64,000 bases of DNA from Adineta ricciae (GCA_905250025.1 CAJNOJ010000117.1:124001-188000); one strand, 5' to 3'. Counted from the first letter of the stretch, positions 10,968 to 26,429 are shown. A program made the numbers and translations. Notes: a model not told the origin generated them from the letters alone.

Positions 10968-13466
10968 ATGTTAGGTAAGTCATGAAAAGAAATTAGTAAA
11001 CTACTAATTTGTCTACTTTTCCAAAAGGTCGTTTGATCTTTGGTGAGAAACGTAAACAACATGCATCTCCATCGCGCCATCGATCTGCAACACGAACCGG
11101 TAGAAATGCAACCGAACGCCCATCATCAGGTGGTGATAGTTCTCAGAGAAATCCAATTAATGTACATGATTGGGCTGCTTGGAGAACGCAGCTGAACGAA
11201 CAGATGAGTAATGGATGTGCGGATCGAGCTGATGTAAAACAAATGCGGGAATTTCTTCATGGTAATTCATTTTATCAACAACATAGTCGAGATCCGTCTA
11301 ATGGTCGATACAATGGAGTGCAACTACTCTTCTCAATTCCACATGCGAAAGTGAAAACTGATGTACTGGAAAATCCACAACGAATAGGCGATAAAAACAT
11401 GCCTTGCGAAGATAATGCATTTGATCAAACCCATGCACCATCGTATACTGAGGATCATATTCCAACATCCTTCAAATCGGTCTCTCCTAGCTCACCTTTA
11501 ATCCGAGATAAAACTATCAATCAGCTATTTCCGAAAAGTTTACTAGGAAATACAGGCGGTTTTCTTCGCGTTAATGAGCAAATGATTGCGAACGATGGTG
11601 CAACTCTCCAGTAATATTGATCCAAGATTCTGTTTCTATGCATATTCATTCTATTTGTGATTTTAGTCGTTCAATGCGTACGCCATTTTCAACATCGGAT
11701 CGTGTACATTCAACTCTACAAAAGGCCGTCAAAGATGGTAATGTACTTGAGAAAATCAAAGCATTTGAAATGCAAGCAGCAGCTGCTGCTCAAGCTGAAT
11801 CAGCAACAAAAATTAATGCTACCAATGGCATCCACCATCGCCTACAACCCATCGCACCTTCATTTCCCACGTCTCCACAGCGAACTTTAAGTCCGTCAAC
11901 AAGATCTCCATTACAACAATCCGTATCTCCAATACGAATGCCGCATGAAATGCAACAGCAATATAATCGTGCCCATCGAAGTCGTAATATTCATCCGGCA
12001 CAGCAACGTCGTGATGGAAATTTCGGACCACTAACAACTCGAGAATCGCGAAAAGGAGCACATGTCCTAGAGCCTGCTCATGGAGATATTATCCTCAAAC
12101 GACGAACTCCTTCGCAAAAGACAGCAAACGATGACGATTATACGATCACTGCGATGAGTTCTTTGGCTCATACAATCTCACAAGGTCAACATGCACATCA
12201 TCGGCAACAGCATCATCATCATCGAACAGGTACATCGCGTTCTCGACATCGACAAGAAGTAGTTCACGATAAACGTGCATCCAGTCAGAATCGGAAGAAA
12301 CATCAGTCGAAAACGAAAGAATCATCATTATCTGCAACAACAAAAACGAATGGTCGTCATCGTTGGTTGAAAGGATTGAAAGATTCAGCGATCGAAGGTG
12401 GTAAAAGTGAGAAAGTTAAGCAAGACGCGGCAGTAAACAAATCCAAAAAACCTTCGAAAACAAAAAAGAAAGCGGACGAAAAAGAGAAAACTCAGTCAAC
12501 AAAAAAAGTGACGTCACCTCTTACAAAAGGAAAGTCTTCTTCAACAGCCCTAGACAACAATCGTGTCTATGGTGTACCAAGTAGCATTGTTATTGAACAG
12601 ACCAAATCCGAATCAACAACACCGCAATTACCCGATCGAATCGATGAGGAAAATGAGTCTGATCGCGAAGAGAAACATATCGATATTAAAAATAGTCAGA
12701 AAACATCCAAAGGTCCCGAGAAAGATTTGAATTCACCAGGTGACATATCTGTCGTATCACCTGCTACTGAAGCACGACCAACAAAACCAAAAATCCTGAA
12801 AAAACTATCGAGTGCGACAGATGGAGAAATTGGCAGCAAAGTTGACGATGAAACACGGTTTGCAAACAAAAAAACCTGTTCCTCTTTTTCGATAATTGTT
12901 CATTTAGATTCTCTCGTCCAACCGATGACCATGCACATCATTCGGAACTGAATGATGAAGACGAAGAATTAAAAAGTGAAGGCGATGTTTTCATCGAAGA
13001 ATCATCAACCACACATATGAATTCTCCTAATCGACAAACATCACCTTCCATCGATGAATCTGCGCCTGAACGACGTTGGCAATGGTCGAAAGAGACTGGC
13101 GGATTAATCGACAAAGGCGCACAACGAAAGAAGAAATCGCTGATCGCATTACCGATTACATTGATTACTCGTAAAACTAAAGCCAATCAAGACGAGGAAC
13201 AAACAGCATATGAAGCACCTCAATCCGAACAGCTTCCGCCACCCGTCAAGAATATTTATCCAATCAAGAAAACACAATCATCTCATCCATTGACCACCAC
13301 GGATACCAATGATCATCAACCGGATACGTCGAAACAAGTTAGTAAACAAATTCTTCATGCAATCATGAACTCAATGAATAATAAGAGTACAGTCAATGCC
13401 GATGAATTCTTCGAAAATGGACCGCACACAAATCCGGAAGAGACTCATGTTAATCCTACTGATTGA
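10968..13466 (+). CDS. Uncharacterised basic low-complexity protein
   Basis: Four exons: 10968-10974, 11028-11610, 11667-12857 and 12908-13466, summing to 2,340 nt (779 residues). The start is a tiny 7-nt exon (ATGTTAG) with a perfect GTAAGT donor, giving MLGRLIFGEKRKQ. Without it the second exon has no ATG start. The protein is rich in Ser, Thr, Gln, His and Lys. It has an Ala-rich helix (EMQAAAAAQAE), serine-proline sites, a His run near 12200 and Lys-rich stretches (KKPSKTKKKADEKEK) that could act as nuclear or cytoskeletal-binding signals. I recognise no folded domain or family. The last intron has a weak donor (GTTTGC) but keeps the frame. The gene ends 75 bp from the convergent CFAP43 stop. 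Confidence 0.7.
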
Positions 13467-13495
13467 TCTTAACAAAATTCGTAGATTTTCAAATA

Positions 13496-13501
13496 TTTAT
13501 T
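13496..13501 (-). terminator. Poly(A) signal for CFAP43
   Basis: AATAAA on the minus strand about 40 nt beyond the CFAP43 stop. Confidence 0.5.
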
Positions 13502-13515
13502 CGAATATTCTGTGA

Positions 13516-13521
13516 AATAAA
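13516..13521 (+). terminator. Poly(A) signal for the 10968-13466 gene
   Basis: AATAAA on the plus strand about 50 nt after the stop. It lies past the opposing gene's signal, so the two 3' UTRs should overlap. Confidence 0.5.
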
Positions 13522-13541
13522 ACGTGTAGAAAACTGAATTC

Positions 13542-16500
13542 TTAATGTTCAATTTGAACGAGTGCTGGAAACGTTTTCATACGTAAACGTTCAACTTCAG
13601 CACGTAGATATGCCACTTCTTGAGCTTGTGCTTTCGCTAGATCCACTAGACGACGACGACGAACGACCTGATGCATACGTTCTCGCTGTTCAACTTTCGA
13701 TTGTTCGATAACTAAAATGACCAAAAAAAAATATCTACTCATTTCTATTTCTACAAATCTTCAAATTCTACTTCGTTGATCGATGATGTTCTTTCTTTCG
13801 TACAAATTCACGTTGGCATTCTGAAGAGCTTCATCGACAGCTAGAGTCACATTTGCTATCGAGAGATTATCACGTTGTAGTTTTTGTACATCTTCTTCTT
13901 TAAGAACTTGTTGTTCGGCAAAACGCTACAAAGGAAACGAATGAAAGTTTGAAAAAAAGATTGAAGATAATCTCCACGAACTTCTTTCATTTTTTCGATC
14001 GTAGCTTCTAACATTTGCATTTCACGTTGTTTTTGAGCTTCAAATGAGGCATCATTTGGACATGCGAGATACTCTTGGATGTTTCTTGTTACTTTCAAAA
14101 AGGTAATATCCTGTGCACGTTGTCTCAAATCAGCAATTTCATAAATTAACTTCTCTTTCTCCCTAAACAGGAAAGTGAACATGTTTGGTGTGATTCAGTG
14201 AATCATTCATTTACCATGACATGGATGTTATATCATTGATAACGCCTTTGGATTTGTCCATTTGACGAATTTTGAAGTTGGCTGATTCCTGTGAGAGAGA
14301 AAAATGACATTAGAAGTGGATTGACGTCGATTCACTAGTTTACAATGATTGATTTGTTCAAATCTTCGATTTCACGACGATGGATCAGTTCAGCATCGGT
14401 ATTTCGGTATTCATTCGGGGCTAATTCAGCGGGTTGCGCTTCGATTTCAACTTGACCTTGTCTAAGGACAATTTGAACATAAAGATCAACAATATCATCA
14501 ATGCGCGCATCTTTTGTTCTTAAAAAATAAAGAAATAAACATTGACGTATGATGAAAAGGGAAAACATACGTGATGAGATTATTTTGTAATTGGTCAAAT
14601 TCATTATTTTTTCGATTTAATTCACCATCACGCAAACTTCGTAAACTTTTTATCATCATCTCTTCTTGTTCTTGTAGTCGTAACTGAAAGCATAACAAAT
14701 ATTTATGATAATCAATCAGTTCTTCGAAGAAAATCAATTATTTTCTTTAAAAACTGCTGTCCTTTTGCAGCCAGAAAACAACAGATAATGATTATCGTTT
14801 GTAAGCAGGTTGTTCTTTAGTGAGAATGATCTTTAAGTATGTGATGAATATCATGGGGACGGAGGATCAATGATAATGTAGTGAAAATATCGAGACAACA
14901 TCGGACCTACCTCGAGATTATCATCATTTTCAATTGATTGAAAAAACTCTAAAGTTTCTTCATCAATATCCTAATTTATAGTAGAGGAAGAAAGAATGCT
15001 TTGTAATCATTCGATTCAATATCTGAGTGCAAATGTTGACAAGATACGACATGCTTTCTGGTCAGTGTCACATGCGAAAAAAAGATCTTTTTCATGCGTA
15101 GTTTCATTATTTTCATCCGATGGGAAATTTCGTACCTGTCGTTCGAGTTCGGTGCGTTTTCTTCTGAAGTCGACGAAACGATCCCAAACAGATCGAACGA
15201 TATTCGTCGGGGCATTGGTGAACGAATCAGCTTCTGATTGAATTCGATCAAGTTCGAGTTCAATTAAACGTGCCTGTCGGGCTGAATATGGGTTGTATTC
15301 TTCTGGTGGTTTCGGTTGTTTCATTCTATAAGACAGATTCATTTTGCAAAAAAACATACAGAAGAAATTTTGATGTACTTTGATCGTTTTATTAACAAAC
15401 GTTTCAATGAATCTTGTAGAACTGATGGGACATCAGCGAATTCGCGTGGAAATTGTTTATCGAATGTATCTTCTGCTTTTAATCGTCGTTTTTCTACGTC
15501 GACTTTGACAAGTGCATCTTCCAAAGCACGTTTTGAAAGTTCGAGATCCTGAACTTTAGCTTCCAGGAATTTCGCGCGATTCTCATAAGTATCTTCTAGC
15601 TGAAGAATCAATCGATCTTTCACGAGAGAGAAGATGATTCGACTAATTTTCAGTTCTTCCTAAAAAGAAACTCGCATGTGAAATTGTTTTTCGTTACATT
15701 CAATGGAAATTTACTTGAAGAACAGCGGTTTGAGCAGTGATACGTCGTCGATGTAGTTGTGAGAGAACTTGTTCGAATGTCTGGCAACTTTCTTGAATTT
15801 GTTCAATGATTTTTACGGACTCTGCAGTTAAAACCTTGAGAAGAGAAAGGTAAATAATTGCCAACGAAGGCGTGAAAACAAACTTTTCGTAATTTTTCTC
15901 TTTCTTCTTTCTGCTCTTTGACTTTTTGTAGATATTGTTGATATGCTTGTTTCTCTGCATCTGTCCAATCTTCTTCGGCTTTTTCCAAAGCAAAAGCCGG
16001 TTTGGGAATTTCCTAAATCAAACAATTGAATCGATTCTTTCTCGATCAATTCCATTCGAAACAAACCTTCTTCAATTCATCTTCTCGTCGGACTTGTAAC
16101 ACTCCGTTCATCATATCATTTAAACCTCGTTCACGCCAATTATCAAGTCGTTCTAACTCTCGTCGACGTGCTTCATTCAAACGTTGTTCTTCCAGTATTC
16201 GCAACTGCTCTGGTGTGTAATATCGTTCGGATTTGATCTAAAACAGATCATTGATTCATATTTTCTTGGAAATAATCTATACAATCAGACCTCGGAGTCT
16301 TTCACTTCGAATAATAATTGTGGTTTTTCTTTTTCAGTCAAATCAGGCTCCCAAACAGGACTTGGATCATCGAGATCAGCATTAATCTGCTTGATACGCA
16401 TGTTTCGCTCGCGAATCTTCGCTAATTCTTGTAATTTACGCTGATGTACATTTTCGAATTCTTTATTGAACGCTTCTTTGATTTTGTAGATCAAGTCATT

Positions 16501-19500
16501 CAATAGAGCAATCTGCGTCCATTTTTGTTCTTGAGTGTACAATTCAAATTGATTGTAAAGTACAGAACTATCCACTTGAAATTCATTACTAAAATAAAAA
16601 TCGTTTAAATAGACACGATTAGATATCAACCGACAAATTTTTACCAAACTGAGCCAATCAATGCAGTCGATCGTGTTACTTGTTTATCATGTTCGTCTTC
16701 ATTTTCTGTCACAGGTGCCTCGGGGCGCTAAAAACCCGAACAATCAATCGTAGAAGAAGAGAATTTTGTGAATTATCGTTGTTATTACTCCTTCTGTTCC
16801 ATTGATATCAGAATTATCTGCAAAAATTTGTCGGCGTAATTTCTTCTCGGCAATTTCGATTCGACGTCGTTCTATCACTTGACGAATAGTTTCTAATTCA
16901 TCAAGACTACGTGGTACTAGAGGATAATTCTCCACTACAATTGGTGCACTTGGTTTGCGAATTGGATTGATAATACCCTGAAATAACAGCGAGACGAGAA
17001 AATCTACTTGATGAGTAGATGAATACAAACTTCGATGCATCGAGCTTTAACAGACATCGCGTCCCAACATTGTTGTTTGATAACTTCGCGTTTCATTAGA
17101 CGAATAAGATTTTGTGTGATGGTTTCTTCTCGCATCTAGATCTTGAAACTATTAAGGATAAAAGTGAAATTTCGATTGATTTACTTTGTTGATTAATGCT
17201 TCACGTTCTTTTCGTTGTCGATCTTGCTCTTCCGCATCCAAATCAAATTCGCGTCGATCAAGTTTAGCCTTTTCTTCACGTTTATCATTAATTGCCATCA
17301 GATCACGAATCTATTTAAAATATTAATATTTTCTTTCTGAATTCAACTCTATCAGTTTTCATACATCTTTGCGAATATGTTCAAGTTCAGTACGAATCTC
17401 AATTTTCGACGTTAAATGCGCATCAAGATGTTGCAATGCTGCCTAAGAACACATCTCATCATTGGATTACTTTATAAATGAGAAACTAATGTTCACCTCG
17501 TATTCTTTCAATTGTACCCATGACGCATCTTCCTTTGGCGGTAATGGCGGAGTCATATTGGCATTTTGGAATTTCGTTTGATAAGTCGTCTATCAACACA
17601 AATCATTCATCACACGAAGAAGATTTCTCATTTCCTTACAAATCGATCGTAGAGAGTTTCGTATAAAGATAATGGAGTATTGTCATAGGTTGGCATATGT
17701 TGAAGAGTTCTCATGATACGATTGTATTCTTCTGATGAATAACCATTTCGGGCCATCAACCGACCAGCATATCTAAATCCAATCGATTTTACTCGTTGAT
17801 TTTTCGATGCAATGCTTTGAAATTACTTGGTTTGAAGAACAACAATCGAATTATCTTCACCGATTGAAACGAAATATTTCGAATCCACACTCCATGCTGA
17901 TTTATGACAACCACCGGCCAACGAACTATGTGCTGGTACAGATGATTCGACTGCCTACAAAGTTTGAAAGGTTTATAAAGGCAAATCGAAATCAAATCAA
18001 CAGACCATATTTGAAGCACGAATGATCGAGAGAATTCCACTTCGACTAACACCAAGAATCCATGATGGAACGGATTTGTTTTTGTATAAATAACCACCCG
18101 GAGTCGATAAGCCAGCGAGTGAGTCTTGTGCCTCGACGCTGATCAATTTTCCTGCCTAGATAGGAAAGAGATGAGAACATTCGAGAAGATTTCGTGGTAG
18201 AAATAAAATATAAAAGCAAAAAAATCATGAGCAATTTGAATTATACATCTCGTTTCGATTTCAATCGACGATTTTTCGAATCCTGGATAAGAGAAAAACA
18301 ATCATTCATGATCAAAAAACGCTCCAGCGTAGAAAGCAATATGCAAAAGAAATCAAAAGTTTCCTCACGCCTCGTCGTCCACGCCGTTCAGTCTTATTCT
18401 GTTTATACATACAGAGATCTCTATTAAAACATGTCTTTTTCTTCTCCTACCTTTCCAGTTTCATCCGGTATACGACACATTCGTAAAACTTTTCCTCCGA
18501 TTGTGATCAATTGATTTCTTGCGGTGATAAGAAAATCTTCGATGGTATCATAAATGGCAAAGACTGTTTTTGTAATTATTTTCGTATTCGAATCGTTGAT
18601 TATTGTATCGGTCAATGAAGAATTACGCGTCTCTGAATAGTATCAAAGAAAATAGAATATATCTGATTGGTAGTGGAAGTTTTCTACCTCGATATTGTTG
18701 CCAATCGAAATCTATGATGAGAAATCGACCATGTTTTTCTGTTTTTGTCGTCAGTGCAATAATAATTCGAGTTTCAGACAGCTTCTCTTTTAGATTACCA
18801 TTTTGTTCGTCGTCCTGTTCAATTTGTGTTTCATTGGGAGCTTCATTTGCGTGTCTTTGATTAGCAAAATCGTCGGAATCTAGTGCAAATGGTTCACCTT
18901 CCAGATCGGTTCGATAGATAATATGAAACATATCTTCAGCTGATGTTTCTTCTGTTTTCATTTCCATGATGAATAAACTATTATCAAGACCAACTGAGAT
19001 GAGAATATTACCACGAGAATTGAATTTAATACAACGGACATCACTGGAATGAACTCGAATGCGATGTAAAAGACGAAAACCACGAGTATCAACTTCAAAA
19101 AAATAAAAATAACCCGTAATTGTTGTTACGACAATCAGAGGTAAGACAGGATTTGCCGCGATATGACTTATCGTTTGATTTTCGATATTCGTCGAATATT
19201 TTCTTGTACCATCTGCCATTGACCAAGCTTCTAATGCGCCTTTATCTCGCACCGTGATAGCCAATTCACTGGCTGGACTAAGAATAGCCACATCGATGAT
19301 TTTACCAAGGGAGATGGGAACTAATGCCACTGGTCTTTGTTCCTGCGTTAATAAATCAATCATATCGATACCTTGAGTGGAACAAACAAATAAACTATCG
19401 TAGGATTGATTGAATGCGATCGATTTCAATTTTGATGTTAATTCCATGATATCGTTGACATTGTTCACATCTTGCAATGCTCCATCATTCTTGTCAAATG

Positions 19501-20785
19501 TGATTAATCGAACGACATTATCTGAACCTGTACAGAATAGACCTTGTTGGTGTAAACGAATCGTTTTGAACATTTCAAGTGAATTTGCAGTTTTCGAGGC
19601 TTCTTCACCAGCGAAAAGTGTTGTACGGAAAGGTTGTCGTTCGCGATCAAATTGAAGAATAATTTGAATAAGTGCATCATTTGATGTACCAATGAAAACA
19701 TAGCCGGTGTCACCCCAACAGAACGATGTGGCAACAAGTTCGACACGTTCATCGACATATGCTTGAAATGCCTCTTCATTTTCAGCATCGAATGCTAAAG
19801 AGAAATGTTCGATAGATCGGATCGAATTCCTGAGGCTCAAATGAACATACCAACAAGTTTAACACTCGCACCTTGATCGATACCAATGGTACTATCGATT
19901 AAAGTATATGAAAATCGACTTGGATATAGTCGAATAACATCAGCAACTAGAGAAAAGTGATATTTAATTCCAATCGAAATAGAACGACTGTTTTTTTTCT
20001 ATACTTTTTTTGCGATCAGATGCCTGCAGTTGTTGAAATGTTGGACGATTGTGTGCGATCGTCTGATTGAACAATTCTAACGGTAGTTGTCTTTCGAAAA
20101 GAGTATATTTGTCATTTCGTCGTTCACAAGTATAGAAATTGATCTGATCACGATAGAGTATGCCAATATCATTCCAGGAGTTCGGATTAAAACGAATTTC
20201 TACTAATTCTTTTTTGCTTGTTTCACATTGTGCTAATTTCATTCCCGAACGCCAATTCCAAATCGTTAGCAGATAGTCCGGTGCGCTTGACAATGCTAAT
20301 AATTCATCTGTCGCAGAGAATTCTATTGCAGTATACTCTAACTCCGCTCCATTGGTGAACTGTTTCACTTCACTCATCGTTGGATATTCATGTAAATGAA
20401 TCACAGGTGGATGTTGATAATCAGCGTAAGCGAATAAATGCACATCAGCATTACCAGCCTAGAGAACAAAATAACAATGCATTGAATCTTTGTCTTTTAT
20501 CAAAGAACATACGATGACTCCAACACCCTGACCATTCGCTTGTAATGTTGTGCATTGTTGATAATCTTTGTCGATAAAATCATGAAAACGTAGACCATCG
20601 TCCGTAGCATAGAAGAGCACCGATTGACTGACAAACGCAATCGGTTGACCATGGTAACCACTGCTCCACCTAAATATTCATCGAAAAAACATACCGTTTT
20701 ACTCGAAAACAATTTAATTCAAATCAGACCATCGTGAAATCGTCAGAGGTTTTGCCGATTGTAAACGATGTGCTCGTACAGCCAT
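13542..20785 (-). CDS. CFAP43: Cilia- and flagella-associated protein 43 (WD40 + coiled coil)
   Basis: Many-exon gene running right to left; TAA at 13542-13544, ATG at 20783-20785 (MAVRAHRLQSAKPLTISRWW). The N-terminal half (about 18.0-20.7 kb) is WD40/beta-propeller sequence. It opens with a PPVIHLHEYPT strand and a LLTIWNWRSG WD repeat, in the positions where vertebrate CFAP43 has PVIYIYKFP and LSLWHWPSG. The C-terminal half (13.5-17.8 kb) is long charged coiled coil and includes GLNDMMNGVLQVRRED and a conserved-looking end, LRAEVERLRMKTFPALVQIE. CFAP43, with CFAP44, tethers inner dynein arms in motile cilia. CFAP44 is the closest alternative, but the N-terminus fits CFAP43 better. A splice-acceptor-like ATATTCAG lies 15 nt upstream of the ATG. 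Confidence 0.8.
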
Positions 20786-21012
20786 TCAAAAATATCTCGC
20801 TGAATATTTAGAATGTTTGTTTGCAATGGAAAAGAACGTTTCTCATTGCCATTTGATGTTTTGGAAACTAAGCAACGACCATTGTGATGTCGCATTTAAC
20901 TGTTCTCTTTCGATTTTCAATCAACCAATGAAAACGTCCGTCGTTTCTTCATTCTCTATATTTATTCTAAATAATTTCATTTTTCGTACGAAAGATCACT
21001 CAAATTGAAAAT

Positions 21013-21540
21013 ATGGACCAACAAGATTATCCACCACCTGAATCACACGATTCGCATCAATCCAATTCCACAACATGGCAAGAGCCTGTTCAATCACAAC
21101 CACGTTTTCGAGGACATGGTCACTACCAGGGTAAAATTTCCATACATTTTTCTCTACAAAAATCAATCATTTCAATTCGTAGGTCCTTACTCAACATCCA
21201 ATACACGAACGCGACCATACGGAGGTATGTGAAATCAATCCTTGTTGAAATTTATACTTAATTAGTCTTTATAGATTTTCAACAACGTCCTCGTTATCCA
21301 TATAATAAACGTGGTGGTGGTGGTGGCGGCTATCGTCACCAAAATCGCGATTCGAGTTCTACACAACAACAAGAACAATCTGCGGATAATAACGAATATC
21401 CATCGACGACGAATTATTACGGAAATCGTACTTCGAGAGGTTTTTTTCGAGCCAATATGTTAGATGATCCTTGGATATATATGAAACCTGTGAAAGTTCC
21501 AGCGAATGGTACGACACTAGTATTCGACTCAACGAATTAA
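21013..21540 (+). CDS. MPLKIP: MPLKIP/TTDN1-like protein
   Basis: Three exons: 21013-21130, 21183-21224 and 21275-21540 (141 residues). The N-terminal two thirds are disordered, rich in Gln, Ser, Gly, Tyr and Arg, with a polyglycine run (KRGGGGGGYR). The diagnostic part is the C-terminal GFFRANMLDDPWIYMKPVKV, which matches the YFKPSMLEDPWAGLEPVSV core of human TTDN1 in order and spacing. TTDN1 is a nuclear protein linked to non-photosensitive trichothiodystrophy and to lariat debranching. The vertebrate tail after this core is replaced here by a short end. It is divergent from CFAP43, with 227 bp between starts. Identification rests on one short motif plus composition. Confidence 0.6.
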
Positions 21541-22320
21541 TAACATTTTCTAGATATAATCTTCGTTAATTAAACTATTTTCATTGTTTTCTGTAAATAG
21601 TTTTTCTTTGGTTACAAAACACACTCAGTTATTGGTCAATATGTCTATATGTTTGTCTCATGTATTTGTATCAGTACTATATAACAAGTGTTGACACGTG
21701 ACATATGAGAATATACTTCAATCTCAATGTCAAAGCCAACGAGTAGTGTAAGCAAAGGAGACTAACGAGCGAGTGCGTATATAGAATGATATCTATGGAA
21801 GATACAGTACCTCATTTACTGTTGTCAAATATTGAATGAGACAGTTTCTGATATTGTCATCGTTAGATAGAGAAGACTCTAGGAGATAAATCTTAACTTC
21901 TAGAGAGAAAATAGTTTTATGAGGTTTTTTCAATCGAACAAATTTCTTTTCTAGACGAAAATACGAGAAATGCGCAGGTCTTCCCTTGATTTATTAGCGT
22001 CTGGTAATTCAGTCTCTACTTTTTCGTTAAAAATATACAGAAGATCTTTTCCCGATAGTTAATAGTTATCTGTCTTCTCTTCATTTATGATAAAATACAC
22101 TATGCGTGCAGTGCCTACTAAATATAAAACAGTACGGAGATAAACAAAACAGAAGAAAGACGAGTTAAGTAGGAAACGACTGAGATTGTATTTATTTTCC
22201 TTGGCTATTTGTGACACACAGCGAAATAAAAAGACATAACTATGACAGTATGATAAACTAGTTAAAGCTAATCCGATGATTTACTGAAAAACATCAATCA
22301 TTCTTTCCTAGGTATGTAGT
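21541..22320. other. Non-coding interval between MPLKIP-like and NDUFAF7
   Basis: AT-rich, no convincing frame. It probably contains the MPLKIP-like 3' UTR and the promoter of the 22.3-28.1 kb gene run. Confidence 0.5.
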
Positions 22321-22330
22321 TCGATTTCAG
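22314..22330 (+). promoter_or_regulatory. Splice-acceptor-like site directly before the NDUFAF7 ATG
   Basis: GTAGTTCGATTTCAG abuts ATG at 22331. It could be a 5' UTR intron acceptor or a spliced-leader trans-splice site; the latter process is known in bdelloid rotifers. Confidence 0.5.
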
Positions 22331-24090
<1,760 letters not shown>

Positions 24091-24127
24091 GATAAAACAG
24101 TTGATAACCAAAACTATCCTCTTTCAG
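24091..24127 (+). promoter_or_regulatory. 37-nt intercistronic spacer ending in a splice acceptor
   Basis: The NDUFAF7 stop is followed by only 37 nt ending in TATCCTCTTTCAG, then the ATG of the kinase gene. This is too short for an ordinary terminator plus promoter and is the layout expected of a trans-spliced operon. Confidence 0.55.
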
Positions 24128-26275
24128 ATGCCAGGCCATTTTGTAAACGACATTCACTCATGTGTAGACGAATCACTGATCGGTTATGTTCGAGCGCATA
24201 GTCATTTAGAATTAGCGGGTAGAGCAGTAATTGCTCGATCGCAAGTTCCATCAGTCGCAATCATCAGCGGAAGTGGCTCTGGTCATGAACCAGCAACGGT
24301 AAATCTCCGGATCAGAAGTCATTTCAAACACTGAATTGTATCGTTTAGGTTGGATTTGTTGGTCGTGGTTTATTAAGTGCTTGTAAGATATTCTTTCGAG
24401 TGTCAACGAATGTTTAGAATGATTGATTTCTAGGTATATCGGGTTCGATATTTGCCTCGCCACCATCGTCGGACATTTTTCGACTTATTATCGAAATGAA
24501 ACGTCGTGGTGCTAAACAGATACTTTTGATTATTTTGAATTATACTGGCGATCGACTGAATTTTGGTTTAGCAATGGAACGTGCTCGAGAATTGTCAATT
24601 GATATTGATATGTTAGTAGTAGCCGATGATGCAGCAGTTGACAATGCCATTGGGTATGCAAAGCGGAACTGTTAAATACGATTTAATTGTTTGTATTTGT
24701 GTAGACCGCGAGGTTTAGCTGGGCTTTTATTGGTGATTAAAGTTGCTGGAGCGTTGGCTGAACAGGGGAAAACGATGAGTGAAATTGTCGATATTTGTCA
24801 AAAGGTTCGAGGCCAATTACGCACGATTGGTTTATCTGCATCAGGCATTCGCGCACCAGGTCAACAACAAGCTTTTGATGTACGTTTTTCGACTGAAATT
24901 ATGCTTCGATATTCAAGAAGACTAATTTTATCAATAATTTAGTTACCTGATGATGAAATGGAACTAGGCATGGGTATTCACGGTGAATGCGGTGCTCAAA
25001 AACTAAAGCTTTTACCCTCACGACAAGCAACAGATTTAGCATTTGGTCAACTTTTTCGCGGCACACGTGCATTGGATATCAAACGTGATGATACTGTACT
25101 TCTTCTAGTCAATAATCTCGGTTTGTTTTTCAACCTCATTTTGTACAAATGATTCAACTTTCATTGTTCTTTTTCAGGTGGTTGTTCAAATCTTGAATTG
25201 GGCATCATTGTGAAAGATGCTATTGAAAATTTGGAACATCGAGCATTACATGTGAAACGCGTGATCTGTGGAGAATTGATGACATCATTCAATATGAAAG
25301 GTTTTTCACTGACAGTATTGAAACTGCCAGCAGATATGAGTACAATCGTATTGAATTTACTCGAAGCACCAACCGATGCTTTCGCCTGGCCAAAAATAAT
25401 CAGTCCAACACAATTACCAACGAGTATTCAAACTCTGTCTGATTCATTAGAATTCAACGATGAATTTACTGCTCAACTTGTAATTAAGTAAACATTTTCC
25501 ACACACTAGAGAATAGAACTTAACACCGAGTTTGCTTTTCTGTTCTAGTCAATCAGATTTACTATTCGACACATCGATTGCTGAATTAATTAATCAAGCT
25601 CTTCAGACAGTGGTTAAACGGCTTCACAATGAAATCGACAAACTCAATCGATTGGACGCAATTTCAGGTGATGGTGACACAGGTACAGCATTTGGTCGTG
25701 CTGCGGACACAATTTCAGATGATCTCAGCAATCAAAAACTAATACTCGATCGTCCTGCATCGTTATTTCGTCGTCTTGGTCTCATTGCCGAAAGTCGAAT
25801 GGGTGGAACCTGTGGTGCAAGTAAAGATACACCTTGTTCATTTAAAACTTCTCAAACTCATTATAATTTAGTTTGTGGATTGTTCTTTGCTGCTGTAGCT
25901 AAGCACTTATCATTATCAATCAAATCCGGTGTAATCATCGATAGTCTTAGTGATGCATTCGAAGCTGGAATTCAGTCGGTTGAATCGTATGCACGTGTCC
26001 AACCAGGTGATAAAAGTCTATTAGATGCTTTGATACCAGCTGTTGATTTCATTAAAACGAAACGTGCCCAACAAAGTTTTACATCACAAGATTGGAAAGA
26101 GTTAGCACTTGTCGCTGAACGTGCTACCAATGAAACGAAAAGTCTCGTTGCCAAAGTTGGCCGAGCATCATATACGAAAGCTGTCGATACACCTACTGTT
26201 GATCCCGGTGCATACGCAGTCTCGATTATTCTTCATGCAATCAGTGACGTCTTTGCTAAAGGATCATCTCGTTAA
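24128..26275 (+). CDS. TKFC: Dihydroxyacetone (triose) kinase, DhaK-DhaL fusion
   Basis: Multi-exon gene, start MPGHFVNDIHSCVDES directly after an acceptor, stop at 26273-26275. The N-terminal DhaK domain has GSGSGHEP with the catalytic-region His, LNYTGD with the catalytic-region Asp, and ELGMGIHGE with the His that covalently binds dihydroxyacetone. The C-terminal DhaL domain has the nucleotide/Mg site SGDGDTGTAFGRAA, an MGGTCGA turn and the GRASYTK motif. The animal enzyme phosphorylates dihydroxyacetone and glyceraldehyde with ATP, and can cyclise FAD to riboflavin cyclic phosphate. Minor differences: GSGSG for the usual GGGSG, and LNYTGD for KNYTGD. A 51-nt intron at 25821-25871 has no in-frame stop. 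It follows NDUFAF7 by 37 nt. Confidence 0.92.
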
Positions 26276-26429
26276 CAGTATGCAAACGTATAGAAACAAA
26301 TCAATATAATTCTTCTCTCGTCTTTACTAGTCGCTTTGTTTTATTTGTTTGTGTATTTCTTTTTTAATGAGTTACTTGCTAGGTGCTTTTAACGTAATAT
26401 ATTCGATGAGAATGGAAGAAATATATTAG

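Noticed and set aside
18262-18282. TTCGAATCC resembling a tRNA B box
   Set aside because: No matching A box, stems or anticodon arm around it; it lies within CFAP43.
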